Of a stretch of DNA of 64,000 nt, positions 37,022-45,295 are shown in pieces. The stretch comes from Desulfovibrio sp. JY (GTDB lineage: Bacteria; Desulfobacterota; Desulfovibrionia; Desulfovibrionales; Desulfovibrionaceae): the NCBI GenBank assembly GCA_021730285.1, contig CP082962.1, positions 682,001 to 746,000 on the forward strand, given 5' to 3'. The position numbers and the translations under genes are program-made. Position 1 is the stretch's first letter; every line of letters begins with the position of its first letter. The notes under the pieces were generated by a model that saw nothing but the letters and a program-made list of their open reading frames with translations, was not told the DNA's origin and did no database searches.

Positions 37022-38391
37022 GATTTCCGCCCCCAATTTGCCCCGGCCGTCAGGCCGTCGCCTGCCGGAGCACGCAGCATGCAGACGTGGCACGCCTCGT
37101 CGTAGATGTGATCCTCGCCCGTGGTGTCGATGTCTTCGACGTTCAGGGGATCGATTTGCAGCAAAGGTATGGTGCGGATGAACTGCTCGCAGGACTCGTA
37201 GACCAGGAGCATGGGCGCGCTATCGTCTTTGGGCAGCATCAACCGTTCCCGGAAACGGCGGATTTTGGTCACGCGCGAAGGGTCGCCCGGGGTCAGGTCA
37301 ACCCCCTCCTTGGCGAACTCCTCGGCCGTGCTCGGGCCTTGGCCGCCGCCGCGGTAATCGGGCTTCTTGGAAAAGCAGTCTGGCCCGGCCAAGCGGACAA
37401 TGGGCCGCCCCTTCAGGCCCCATCGCTCCTCCCGCTGCAGGATGCCCTTGGCAATCTCGGAATCAACGAGGCGCATGCCCTGGTTGGGCGTGCCATTCCA
37501 GCCGTACCACTCCCCGAACCGGTAAAGCCGGCCGTCGGCATCCTCCCACCACCAGCCCAGGGCGAACGGGGCGCCATAGCCCCAGTCGAACGTCATGTAG
37601 AGGGGCGCATGCTCGGGGATGGGCATGGGTTTAACGACGTGCCGGGCCCGGCTGAACTCGAAGGCCTGGCCAATGAAGATGTCCCAATTCCCGTCTTTGT
37701 AGGCCGTGCGGTACGGCTCCGGGAGGGCATCCAGGCGCGCCAGATAGCCCGGGTCACGCTGCATCAGGATCGGGTTGTCCTGGAGCAGCCCGGGGATGTA
37801 GGTGCGCAGCATGCCGCCCTCTTCCTGGGCGGCCATTTTGAGCTGCATCGGCTTGACGAAATCCACCCATCGCCGCTTTGCGAAGGCATGCCCTACGCCA
37901 CCAGGGTTCGAGGCGCAGACGATGCCGGGGATCTTGTGGCGGTACCGCTCGGGGATGACCAGGGCGCAGCGCAGACGGCCGCGCAGGTAGTCGTACTGGA
38001 ACTCCGTGAACGTGGTCAGCTCATCGATGAGTAGCAGGTGGATTTCCGCCCCCTGGAACGCGAAAACGTCCTGCTCATACTGGCAGGAGGCAAAGAAAAG
38101 CTTGGAGCCGTTGACGAAGTCCCACCGCTTGGCCTGGCTCTTGAACGTGCCGACGCCCATCGGAAAATGGGCCTGGGACGGAAGGATGTGGTTTTTCTCG
38201 AGCTCGGGGAACGTGCGGCGGAACAGGTAGACGTTCAGACCCGGGATGCGCATGCACCAGTGTAGGCCCTCCATACGCAGAGCGTGGCTTTTGCCCGGGC
38301 CGGCGGCCCCGCCGTACAGGATCTCATTGGCTGGGCTGGCGTGGAGCGCAGCTTGCTTCGGCAAAGGGCGGTATTCGGCCTGGACGTTCAT
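37018..38391 (-). CDS. Terminase large subunit
   Basis: 457 residues. The ATPase has Walker A GGAAGPGKS at 27-35 and Walker B LLLIDEL near 120. The RNaseH-fold nuclease begins with the Asp of YMTFDWGYGAPFALG and ends with the acidic EDHIYDEACH. It packages DNA and cuts it. It overlaps the small subunit gene by four bases. Confidence 0.93.
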   Translation of the reverse strand: MNVQAEYRPLPKQAALHASPANEILYGGAAGPGKSHALRMEGLHWCMRIPGLNVYLFRRTFPELEKNHILPSQAHFPMGVGTFKSQAKRWDFVNGSKLFFASCQYEQDVFAFQGAEIHLLLIDELTTFTEFQYDYLRGRLRCALVIPERYRHKIPGIVCASNPGGVGHAFAKRRWVDFVKPMQLKMAAQEEGGMLRTYIPGLLQDNPILMQRDPGYLARLDALPEPYRTAYKDGNWDIFIGQAFEFSRARHVVKPMPIPEHAPLYMTFDWGYGAPFALGWWWEDADGRLYRFGEWYGWNGTPNQGMRLVDSEIAKGILQREERWGLKGRPIVRLAGPDCFSKKPDYRGGGQGPSTAEEFAKEGVDLTPGDPSRVTKIRRFRERLMLPKDDSAPMLLVYESCEQFIRTIPLLQIDPLNVEDIDTTGEDHIYDEACHVCMLRAPAGDGLTAGANWGRKS

Positions 38392-38960
38392 TCCTGGCCG
38401 TCCTGGGAGCCCTGGCCATCCTCCACCGGGGGCTTGAACTCATCCGGCAGTGGGGCAGGCTCGGGGCACATGCTTACAAAGTTCAGGACGGCCGCGCCCG
38501 GGCCCTTGTCCTTCTCGAACAGGCCCAGGTGACGGCCGGCCAGTTCCAGGGCCTTCACCTTGTCGTGCATCTTGACCTTGCGGGAGCCCCCGAACTGCGT
38601 GGTGGTCTCGCTGACCTCGGAAATGGCCGCGGCCGTGGCGTCGTCGATCTCGGCAGACTCCTTGATCGTGACACCTTTACCCCCGAACACCGTCACCTTG
38701 CGGATGTCGGAGAAAGCAAGCCGGGCAAGCTCCTGAAGGACGGCGTCGGCCGTGATCTTGGTCCGCTCGGACCGCTCGGCCATGGCCGTCTCGATCGCGT
38801 CGGAAACTGACGTTTTCTGAAGGAGGTCGTGACCGATCCGATAGGCGGTCTTCTGGCTGTAACCAGCGCGAATAGCAGCTTGCGTAGCGTTGAGGTCCAC
38901 AATGTACTCCTCAACGAAACGCTGCTGCTTCTTGTTCAGACCGCCGCTTTTCCCACCCAT
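38388..38960 (-). CDS. Terminase small subunit
   Basis: About 190 residues. The N-terminal helix-turn-helix (NKKQQRFVEEYIVDLNATQAAIRAGYS) is the Terminase_2 domain. A central beta/coiled-coil part (KITADAVLQELARLAFSDI) and a C-terminal acidic tail follow. It recognises the packaging site. ATG 38960 is chosen because GGAGAGG lies at normal distance. Confidence 0.9.
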   Translation of the reverse strand: MGGKSGGLNKKQQRFVEEYIVDLNATQAAIRAGYSQKTAYRIGHDLLQKTSVSDAIETAMAERSERTKITADAVLQELARLAFSDIRKVTVFGGKGVTIKESAEIDDATAAAISEVSETTTQFGGSRKVKMHDKVKALELAGRHLGLFEKDKGPGAAVLNFVSMCPEPAPLPDEFKPPVEDGQGSQDGQE

Positions 38961-39235
38961 CACGTACACCTCTCCCCCGAAGCAAAGAAAAAAAGCCCTG
39001 ATCCTGCCTGTGCCGTATGCCTCGCGAAATATCGGACCTGCCGCGCTTCACCCGAGGATCATTGACTTCTATCCCGGGGCTTAACGCTCGGATTCCCCCG
39101 GTCGGGCTCTGTGCCCATTGCAAGGCGTCCGTTTATCCGTTCGCCCGGGGCTTACGTGGCATGCCCGGGCATATCGGCGGCCGGGGGTTGGTCCCGACGA
39201 TCCGGGACAGCCGCCGCGAGGTTTTGGCGTTGCTG
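38961..39235. other. Gap upstream of the terminase genes, no clear gene
   Basis: About 275 bp of GC-rich sequence. Short open frames exist on both strands but none looks like a protein. The region lies directly before the small terminase gene, where a pac or cos site would be expected. I cannot identify one. Confidence 0.35.
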
Positions 39236-39490
39236 CTACGGTCGGGGAGTGCCGACCCACCCCATCCGCATGGCGACCCACGCAACGATGGCGACGGCGC
39301 CCCATTCCAGTATCTTGACCACCACCACCGACCGCATTTTGAGCGCACCGGACATGGCACGGTGCTGCTCGGCATGCTCCTCCGGAGTAAGACTGCACTT
39401 CGCACAGCATGCGGCCTGCTGACCGCACTTCCCGTCCTGGAGCTTCTCGGCCAGGGCGTCGGCCAGCCGTTCGACATCCAGGTCACTCAT
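39236..39490 (-). CDS. Small membrane protein with Cys cluster
   Basis: 84 residues from ATG 39490, which overlaps the TGA of the upstream gene (ATGA). The N-terminal half has GKCGQQAACCAKC, and a C-terminal membrane helix follows (ILEWGAVAIVAWVAMRMGW). It lies at the end of the lysis group and could be a holin or antiholin. The assignment is by context. Confidence 0.55.
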   Translation of the reverse strand: MSDLDVERLADALAEKLQDGKCGQQAACCAKCSLTPEEHAEQHRAMSGALKMRSVVVVKILEWGAVAIVAWVAMRMGWVGTPRP

Positions 39491-40038
39491 GCGACGCCCC
39501 CAACTTCGACAGATTCGCAATCGGCCGTGTAGGCGGCCAAAGTCACCTCATGCCCAAGCGCCTGCCGCAGTTCTCCGGGGGTCATGGCCTCGGCCCTGGG
39601 CGACATCACGCCAGCCATGGTCAGCAGGTATTGCGCCGTCTCGGAGCAGAACCCGCGTTTCATGTTGAGCGCGACTCTGCGGCGGGCATTCCGGAGTAAG
39701 GACGGGTAGTCATAGCCGACACGGGCCCCGAGGAGCCGCAACGCCATGGCTGTGACGGCCCGTTGCTGCATGCGGGACAGGTCCGGCATCTGGATGTGCA
39801 CGAGGCCGTTATAATTGCTGATACGGCGCGACATGCGGGTCAGCGTCGGCCCGTGCTCCAATGCCTCGATGAGAAAGACCGTGTCCGCGCAGTCGGCGAG
39901 GCGCAGCACCATGGCCGTGTGCGATCCGCCCGGGGCGAAAAAGCGAATGGCCCGGGACAGCACGTCCGAGCCTTCGAAGGTCACGACATGACCGGAAACA
40001 AGCTTGGGCCGCACGGTGGGATACGTCTGCAGGTCCAT
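39487..40038 (-). CDS. Permuted NlpC/P60 (YiiX-like) cysteine hydrolase
   Basis: About 183 residues from ATG 40038, which shares one base with the TGA upstream. His in GGSHTAMVLR precedes Cys in GFCSETAQYLL, the order of permuted papain-like YiiX/NlpC enzymes. It may cut peptidoglycan peptides, or act on lipid or protein substrates. It lies between a lipoprotein and a membrane protein in the lysis group. Confidence 0.7.
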   Translation of the reverse strand: MDLQTYPTVRPKLVSGHVVTFEGSDVLSRAIRFFAPGGSHTAMVLRLADCADTVFLIEALEHGPTLTRMSRRISNYNGLVHIQMPDLSRMQQRAVTAMALRLLGARVGYDYPSLLRNARRRVALNMKRGFCSETAQYLLTMAGVMSPRAEAMTPGELRQALGHEVTLAAYTADCESVEVGGVA

Positions 40039-40391
40039 CACGCCTTGCCCCCTTTGAGCGCAACGGCCATGCTCCATGCCTTGCTGAAAAGCTCCCGGGC
40101 CGCATCCAGGTCGCCGCCGTGGGCCAGCCGGGAAATGTCCGTGATGGTGGCGGTCAGCTCGGACAAAGAGTCAGCCCCCACGCCCATGGCGCGCAGGGCC
40201 ACGACGCAGGACCACAGCCAGGAAACGCCCGATTTGATGCGCTCGGGCAGCGTGGACGTGGATTCGGGGACCTCGAGCCTATCCGGCCCGAGGCCGGCGG
40301 AGGATGGACCGGCCCCGGACGTGGACAGGTTGGCACATGCGGCCATGGTCAGAGCGGAGACAATGAGCAGAGCGAAGAGCGCCTTACGCAT
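40038..40391 (-). CDS. Lipoprotein, possible spanin component
   Basis: 117 residues. A signal peptide ends in a lipobox (LTMAAC), so Cys is lipidated and the protein is in the periplasm. The mature part is short and helical. Phage lysis groups often contain such an outer-membrane lipoprotein (Rz1-like spanin). It overlaps the endolysin gene by 8 bases. Confidence 0.65.
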   Translation of the reverse strand: MRKALFALLIVSALTMAACANLSTSGAGPSSAGLGPDRLEVPESTSTLPERIKSGVSWLWSCVVALRAMGVGADSLSELTATITDISRLAHGGDLDAARELFSKAWSMAVALKGGKA

Positions 40392-41259
40392 TGGGCTTGC
40401 CCTCCACGATCGAGCCGGGACGACGAGCGAGCCCCCACGTAATCAGGCCCATAACGAGCAGCGCCGCGAGAGTACCGGCATCTTCGAAGTGGTAGAGATG
40501 GTCGAAAAACCACAAGTCCACCTTCAAGCGGACGTTCCCCACCAGCATCGTGAAAAGGCCGGTTGCACCATAGGCGGCCGGAGACTTGCCGAGGCGTTTG
40601 GAGATGTCGGAAATCAGAGCCCCAAGGCCCGGTACACCCGCTCCCACTTGGCCGCCCACCGGTCCGCTGTCGGATTGCTGAAACCGCAATCCTTCAGCCT
40701 GCACCACACGTGGCGCGGGTTGAACAGGTGCTGCATTAACGACCTCAACCGCTTCAGGAGGGAAAATTTTGACACCGCGCACCACCTCCGGGAGTTTGCC
40801 GGTGCGCATGGCGTCGGCGTTGCGTTGCGCGCGCTCCGGGTCCTGTCTGGCCCACCGGGACGCCATGATGCCCTGGGCCGCCCCTTCCCAATCGCCGGCC
40901 TGGACCATGGCGATGGTGTTCTTGAAGGCGAGGGCACCGTTGACGCCAAGCTGGTAGAACGACGAGAGGACGACGGCTTCCCGTGTGCCATCGAGCTTTT
41001 CGCGCCAGGCCGGGAAGCGGCTGTCGAGAACGGCAATGATGTCCGCGAGTTCGTCCAGAAGCATGACCTGGGCTTTCTCGCGGTCCCATTCCCAGTTTTT
41101 GAATTCGTCGTTGGAGATGCCATGCGCTTCGAGATTGAACCCATATCCGATGGTCCAATGCCCAGCGGGACACTTGTAGGGCTTGTCCCTGTACCCCTCC
41201 TCGGCCTTGAGCAGGGACACCCCGAGCGGAAAATCCCTGAGGATGTCGGCATGATCCAT
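40384..41259 (-). CDS. Endolysin (T4-type lysozyme) with C-terminal membrane segments
   Basis: 291 residues. The N-terminal 150 are a GH24 lysozyme: Glu21, Cys30 and Thr36 have the E-8-[D/C]-5-T spacing of the family's catalytic site, in AEEGYRDKPYKCPAGHWTIG. A linker follows. The last 80 residues hold two hydrophobic segments (GATGLFTMLVGNVRL; LAALLVMGLITWGLA). Fusion of an endolysin to membrane segments is unusual and suggests self-release or holin function. It hydrolyses the glycan chain of peptidoglycan. Confidence 0.82.
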   Translation of the reverse strand: MDHADILRDFPLGVSLLKAEEGYRDKPYKCPAGHWTIGYGFNLEAHGISNDEFKNWEWDREKAQVMLLDELADIIAVLDSRFPAWREKLDGTREAVVLSSFYQLGVNGALAFKNTIAMVQAGDWEGAAQGIMASRWARQDPERAQRNADAMRTGKLPEVVRGVKIFPPEAVEVVNAAPVQPAPRVVQAEGLRFQQSDSGPVGGQVGAGVPGLGALISDISKRLGKSPAAYGATGLFTMLVGNVRLKVDLWFFDHLYHFEDAGTLAALLVMGLITWGLARRPGSIVEGKPNA

Positions 41260-41327
41260 GGCTGCCCTCCCTCGCCCGAGTCTGGGCGGATGGGTCAGCC
41301 TACCCCCGGTTTTTTGGGGAGTTCAGG

Positions 41328-41371
41328 ATTGACCAACATTGGCCATCCGGGGGCCATCATTGACCAACATT
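41328..41371. repeat. Two direct ATTGACCAACATT repeats (31 bp apart)
   Basis: ATTGACCAACATT at 41328-41340 and 41359-41371 are identical. GGCCATC is also repeated between them (41341 and 41352). They lie upstream of the plus-strand 60-residue gene and of the endolysin gene on the other strand, so they may be a binding site for one regulator. Confidence 0.5.
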
Positions 41372-41430
41372 TGGGTATTGACAGGATCTAGCCCTACCGA
41401 CATCAGGGCGAAACAAGAGGAGGGAAACGA

Positions 41431-41613
41431 ATGTCTGAGGCAGAATTGAAAGCTTATGTGTTCAACTGCTTGGAACAATTCGGCGAAGAGGAAGGGAGGC
41501 GAATCCTACTTCGAAAACTGGAAACAGACCGTGAGTTCGAAGAGGCGGCCACCCGTTATGGCCTGAGACTGGGGGCAACCGTTGCCGAATCCTGGGGCGC
41601 CACTAAGCAATGA
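41431..41613 (+). CDS. Small hypothetical protein on the opposite strand
   Basis: 60 residues (MSEAELKAYVFNCLEQFGEE), helical and acidic. AGGAGG lies at good distance before the ATG, so this is a likely real gene. Its 3' end overlaps the minus-strand gene at 41556 by 58 bp. No family recognised. Confidence 0.6.
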   Translation: MSEAELKAYVFNCLEQFGEEEGRRILLRKLETDREFEEAATRYGLRLGATVAESWGATKQ

Positions 41614-41804
41614 TTGGGGCATCGGGCGTCGCGCTGTCGCTCCAACCAAGCGTCAAGATCGACTGGCCGAGCGCGCCAGGTCCCCTTCCCCGCCCCACTT
41701 TTCCAGGCCGGCAGGCCAAGACGGTCGACCAACATCGGGATGTCGTGGCGATTCTCGCCGATGGCAGCGGCTATTTCAGCTGCACCGATAAGAAGTAGCT
41801 TCAC
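41556..41804 (-). CDS. Helix-turn-helix protein
   Basis: 82 residues starting at GTG 41804. LIGAAEIAAAIGENRHDIPM resembles the N-terminal HTH of excisionase-like or MerR-type small regulators. A DLDAWLERQRDAR helix follows. It ends in an overlap with the plus-strand gene. Moderately supported: the start is a GTG with a weak site. Confidence 0.5.
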   Translation of the reverse strand: MKLLLIGAAEIAAAIGENRHDIPMLVDRLGLPAWKSGAGKGTWRARPVDLDAWLERQRDARCPNHCLVAPQDSATVAPSLRP

Positions 41805-41926
41805 GCCCTACCCCCGGTACTCCTCTACTTCCCAGGCCCCTTTGACATGTCTGGCTCTTCATAGGGTGGCCCGCCACGCACCGCGTTTATGGTCTCGGGT
41901 GGGGCGGGCCATTTTTTATGTCTTGT

Positions 41927-42265
41927 TTACGCAGCCGGGGTGGGAATCACATTGTCCACGCAGCCGGAGGCCACGGCTTCGGCGGCTGTGATGCCAAGCC
42001 GGGCCAGCGCGCTATTGGGCGCGATCATCCACTTGTACAGGTAGCGTTCGGAGACGACGCCATCGTCGTTTTTCACGTCCACAATCTTGGTGCCGGCTTC
42101 GGCCGGAGCCGTGGCGTTGATGTCAAGCTTCCCCTGCAACACCCAGTTGTAGCGTTCATCCAGCAGGGTCTGCAGTTTGGCGAGCATGGCGGGCTTGGTG
42201 GCCGGATCGGCCAGCAAGTGCAGGACATCCTGACGCGAATTGATGATTTTCGGAAAACCTTTCAT
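41927..42265 (-). CDS. Possible fibre-assembly (chaperone-like) protein
   Basis: 112 residues (MKGFPKIINSRQDVLHLLAD), helix-rich. It lies directly downstream of the lectin-fold fibre gene, the usual place for a tail-fibre assembly protein. GAGG precedes the ATG. No family recognised by eye. Confidence 0.55.
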   Translation of the reverse strand: MKGFPKIINSRQDVLHLLADPATKPAMLAKLQTLLDERYNWVLQGKLDINATAPAEAGTKIVDVKNDDGVVSERYLYKWMIAPNSALARLGITAAEAVASGCVDNVIPTPAA

Positions 42266-42289
42266 GGGGAGACTCCTCGTTGGTTGTGG

Positions 42290-42466
42290 TCAATTGGGGC
42301 TGTAAAAAAAGGACTCTCTGCCTCCGGCGGCCGGGAGGGGGTAACCCCCTCCCGGACCCTCCCAAACGCCCCCGAAAACGGGACATCCCGAGAGCCTGCT
42401 TGCCTTTCGGGCAAGGGGGGCCGGGGGGTATTATGCCCCCCGGCGGGTCCAGGGCAGCGCCCTGGC
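42290..42466. repeat. Cluster of four GC-rich hairpins downstream of the fibre gene
   Basis: Within 170 bp of the fibre stop lie four inverted repeats, read on the minus strand: CCAGGGC/GCCCTGG (loop 3), CCGGGGGG/CCCCCCGG (loop 7), CTTGCC/GGCAAG (loop 5) and CGGGAGGGGG/CCCCCTCCCG. The stretch ends in a T run. Similar GC-rich palindromic elements are, to my knowledge, common between genes in Desulfovibrio-type genomes. A role as terminator, or as the hairpin region of a retroelement target, is also possible. Confidence 0.6.
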
Positions 42467-44107
42467 CTAGTCGGCTGTGGTCCTGTTGTTTGCACCGCCT
42501 CGCGCGCCGTATCTCGGATCCAAAAACAGCGGGCTTGTCGACCAAACCGAACTCCGAGAGCCGCAAGACACCCCATGGAACCAAGCGCCACCAAAAAACA
42601 CACGGTTCGGGGCTTGGTAATGATGTCCGGCCACATGCGCATCGTTGCTGTCATACGCATTGACCCAGGCAGCGGCGGAGGCGCCCCCCCCTGCTTCCGT
42701 TCCCCACTGCCAGAGGTTGCCACAGCAGTCTTCGCAACCGACATGGGAAATCATGCGGATACCGGCCGTATCAGACTGGGCACCTGTGGTGCCGGGGTCG
42801 GCCGAGCCAGCAATATTGGTGCCCTGGTTGCTGCCCAGGCTGGCGGCCACAAACTCCGTTTGCGTCAGCATCCGTTTCTTGGTCGCGCCAAACCATTGCG
42901 AAAACTTATACCAATGGAAGATAGGCGAAGAGGCCCCATCCGCACAGGTGGCGTTGTAGGCCGACACCAACGTATCGCCCGCAACCGACGTCAGGTAGAT
43001 GTCCACCCACTTGTCGATGCCCTCCACGTAGACCATGCCTTCAGGAGCGGAGACGGGGCGGTGTTTCAGATCCCAGACAGAGGCCGGCAGAATATCGCCG
43101 GTCAGGTAGTCGCTCAGGGCATGGTCGGCAATGGTGCCGACGGACAGACACAGACAATGGAAGCCGCCGATCTTGCGCGAAGTCGTCGGCGTATAGCCGG
43201 TCGGATAGGTCGCGTTGGCCGAGACAAGGAACTTCAGATCGCCGGAGTTGTAGCAGGCGTAGACGTAGAAATCCTTGCCGGCCCGGTTGGCGGCCACGGT
43301 GTAATCGGTCTCGGAGGTCGTGTCCCAGGTCGCAGCCAGGGAAAGATCCAAGGCCTGTTGGGTCCCCGTATACAGTCCAAAACCACCCACATTGACGAGC
43401 AGCTGCTCGGGCGAAAGCAGGGTGTAGCGGTCAGCAGGCACGGCCATCGGTTTGGCCGCCCAGACGCTATCCCGGTCATACTGGCCCGGGGTCACCACAA
43501 AAGTGGGCGTGGGAGGCGTGACGGGCTGATCCGTGCCGCTGACGCAATGGCCGTCGTTGGCATAACAGGTCACGGTAGGCACACTGCCGGCCGCGCCTTT
43601 GACCGCTTTGAAAATGCGCATGCTGGTCGGGCTGGACGCGCCGCCGCCCTGGCCTTCGACGTCGGTTTCCGCCCCTGTGACCAGCGTAAACGCGCAGGTC
43701 GTGGTGCGGCCAAGGGGCGTGATGTTGCCGTCCGTGGTGCAGGTGGCCGGGACCAGAGCGCCGCAATCGGAGGCGACGCCCACCCGCAAAAACACCGTCG
43801 CATGATCCGGAATCACAAAGGTGCGCGACTGGTCGTGGGTATCAAAAACCACCCCGCCGACGGCAAAAACGACATTGTCGCACAGGGTGACCTGATCCGC
43901 CGCGGCCACGACCGGCATGGTGTACCCGGTCGTATGGATCAGCGGATAGTGATGCAGGACGTGCAGATCGATAAGAGCCTGGGACAGGCAGGCGTCATCC
44001 TCTTCCAGCCGGTCCAGGGTCAGCGGGTTGTGCAGATTGCCGACGCCAAACGCCGGAAGATTCTTTTTGATCCAGCCAGGGGTGCCACTTTTAATAACGC
44101 TTCCCAT
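42467..44107 (-). CDS. Tail fibre with C-type lectin/SUMF1-fold C-terminus, possible DGR target
   Basis: 546 residues. The N-terminal 350 are beta-rich, fibre-like, Thr/Gly/Val-rich. The C-terminal domain has the formylglycine-enzyme/CLec signature (NLWQWGTEAGG ... FFGGAWFHGVSCGSRSSVW ... YGARG). This resembles the variable region of diversity-generating retroelement targets such as Mtd, where receptor-contact residues near the C-terminus are diversified. No reverse transcriptase or template repeat is in view. An IS element lies just upstream of the gene. Role: host receptor binding. Confidence 0.72.
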   Translation of the reverse strand: MGSVIKSGTPGWIKKNLPAFGVGNLHNPLTLDRLEEDDACLSQALIDLHVLHHYPLIHTTGYTMPVVAAADQVTLCDNVVFAVGGVVFDTHDQSRTFVIPDHATVFLRVGVASDCGALVPATCTTDGNITPLGRTTTCAFTLVTGAETDVEGQGGGASSPTSMRIFKAVKGAAGSVPTVTCYANDGHCVSGTDQPVTPPTPTFVVTPGQYDRDSVWAAKPMAVPADRYTLLSPEQLLVNVGGFGLYTGTQQALDLSLAATWDTTSETDYTVAANRAGKDFYVYACYNSGDLKFLVSANATYPTGYTPTTSRKIGGFHCLCLSVGTIADHALSDYLTGDILPASVWDLKHRPVSAPEGMVYVEGIDKWVDIYLTSVAGDTLVSAYNATCADGASSPIFHWYKFSQWFGATKKRMLTQTEFVAASLGSNQGTNIAGSADPGTTGAQSDTAGIRMISHVGCEDCCGNLWQWGTEAGGGASAAAWVNAYDSNDAHVAGHHYQAPNRVFFGGAWFHGVSCGSRSSVWSTSPLFLDPRYGARGGANNRTTAD

Positions 44108-44261
44108 GTGCCAAAATCCTTGGGTTGTAGGTTGAGGCTTCCCAGTCTCAGCTCCCTAACGGGCAAGCCAAGTGAATACGGCCGAAGCGTAACCCCAAGG
44201 AAAGGGCATTCTCTAATTTGCGGTCTGGTGCGGTCTGGTGAGGCTTAGAATGGCAAGAAAG

Positions 44262-45295
44262 GCTATTGACAGGTTTTTGTTTTTCCTGGTTACGCACAAT
44301 CCTCAGCCAGTTTGAGCAGTCTGTAAGGCATGGGCGGCGTCCGCAAGGAGACCCAGGCCAACCGCGTGAGCATTGTCGCCAAGTCATAACGGCGATTGAA
44401 TCGATATCCGAACGAGGCCAGATAGCGCGACACATGTTTGCCTCTCACGGCACGATATGTTCCCAATAATGCTGACTTCACATTGCCAAGCATGGTGTTG
44501 ACCCACTTAAATACTGAGTCCTGCACAGCCTTGCGGCCACTGTCTTGAACGGGTTCGTGCCGACAGCCCGCAGCCTGGACCTCGGAAAAACATGGCAACC
44601 GGTCCGTCACCACCAATGTCCCGGAACGCAAGATTTTCTGAGATGCCCGCTGCACCTCATTACGCCGAAAACCTTTGACTCGGCACAGCTTCATCTTGTG
44701 TGGTTGTCCACTTTTTGTCGTTTCAACTGCCGCAATAAACGGAATTTTTCCTGGGGCACCACGTCCACGTTTCCCACCACGTCGTTTACCGCCAAGGTAA
44801 GCATCGTCCATCTCTACGCGGCCGGTGAGACGTTGCTGGTGTTCACGTTCGAGCATGACCTGCATCAGCTTGTGAGACATTTTCCAGGCCGTCGTTTGCG
44901 TGACACCAAGTCTGCGGGCTAATTCGACACTGGAGATGCCGCCCTTGCTTTGAGTGAGGTGATAAATGGCGCGGAACCACTTCTTGAGGGGAACTTTGGT
45001 GGAAGCGAAGATTGTGCCAGCGGTCACCGAAGTCTGCGTACGGCAATGTGAGCACTGAAAGAGCCGTCGCCTGCCAACAATAAGCAGCGAGTACTTATCC
45101 CTGCCGCAAATTGGACAAACGAATCCTTCGGGCCAACGCCATTGCACGAGGTGTGCCCAGCATTTCTCCTCGGTGCCGAATTGCGCCTCAAACGCATCTT
45201 CGCTCATACCCTTCTGGAATTGCACAATGTTTCTTGCCATATCCAGCGCCTCCAACCCCCAGAAAATACACAAAACAATGACCGCTGACAATTAG
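44262..45295 (-). mobile_element. IS1595-type insertion sequence
   Basis: One transposase gene between imperfect terminal inverted repeats: GCTATTGACAGG... at the left (from 44262) and GCTAATTGTCAGCGG... read inward from the right (to about 45295). I could not identify a matching target duplication, so the exact ends are approximate. It separates the HTH/VRR-NUC genes from the fibre gene. The tandem GCGGTCTGGT pair (44220-44239) lies just outside. Confidence 0.7.
44290..45240 (-). CDS. IS1595-family transposase
   Basis: 316 residues from ATG 45240. An N-terminal zinc ribbon (CPICGRDKYSLLI ... CSHCRTQ) precedes a helix-turn-helix. The DDE-type catalytic domain includes VEMDDAYLGGKRRGG and VVTDRLPCF. 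It moves the element by cut-and-paste or copy-out. The gene is intact, so recent activity is possible. Confidence 0.9.
   Translation of the reverse strand: MARNIVQFQKGMSEDAFEAQFGTEEKCWAHLVQWRWPEGFVCPICGRDKYSLLIVGRRRLFQCSHCRTQTSVTAGTIFASTKVPLKKWFRAIYHLTQSKGGISSVELARRLGVTQTTAWKMSHKLMQVMLEREHQQRLTGRVEMDDAYLGGKRRGGKRGRGAPGKIPFIAAVETTKSGQPHKMKLCRVKGFRRNEVQRASQKILRSGTLVVTDRLPCFSEVQAAGCRHEPVQDSGRKAVQDSVFKWVNTMLGNVKSALLGTYRAVRGKHVSRYLASFGYRFNRRYDLATMLTRLAWVSLRTPPMPYRLLKLAEDCA

Noticed and set aside
38970-39235. tRNA or small RNA upstream of the terminase genes
   Set aside because: I could not fold a cloverleaf and found no T-arm consensus on either strand.
44220-44239. GCGGTCTGGT tandem pair as IS target duplication
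   Set aside because: Both copies are on the same side of the IS, so it is not a target-site duplication.
41918-44248. 776-codon plus-strand frame opposite the lectin-fold fibre
   Set aside because: It is antisense to a gene with clear domain motifs, and its text is Gly/Arg/His-rich noise.
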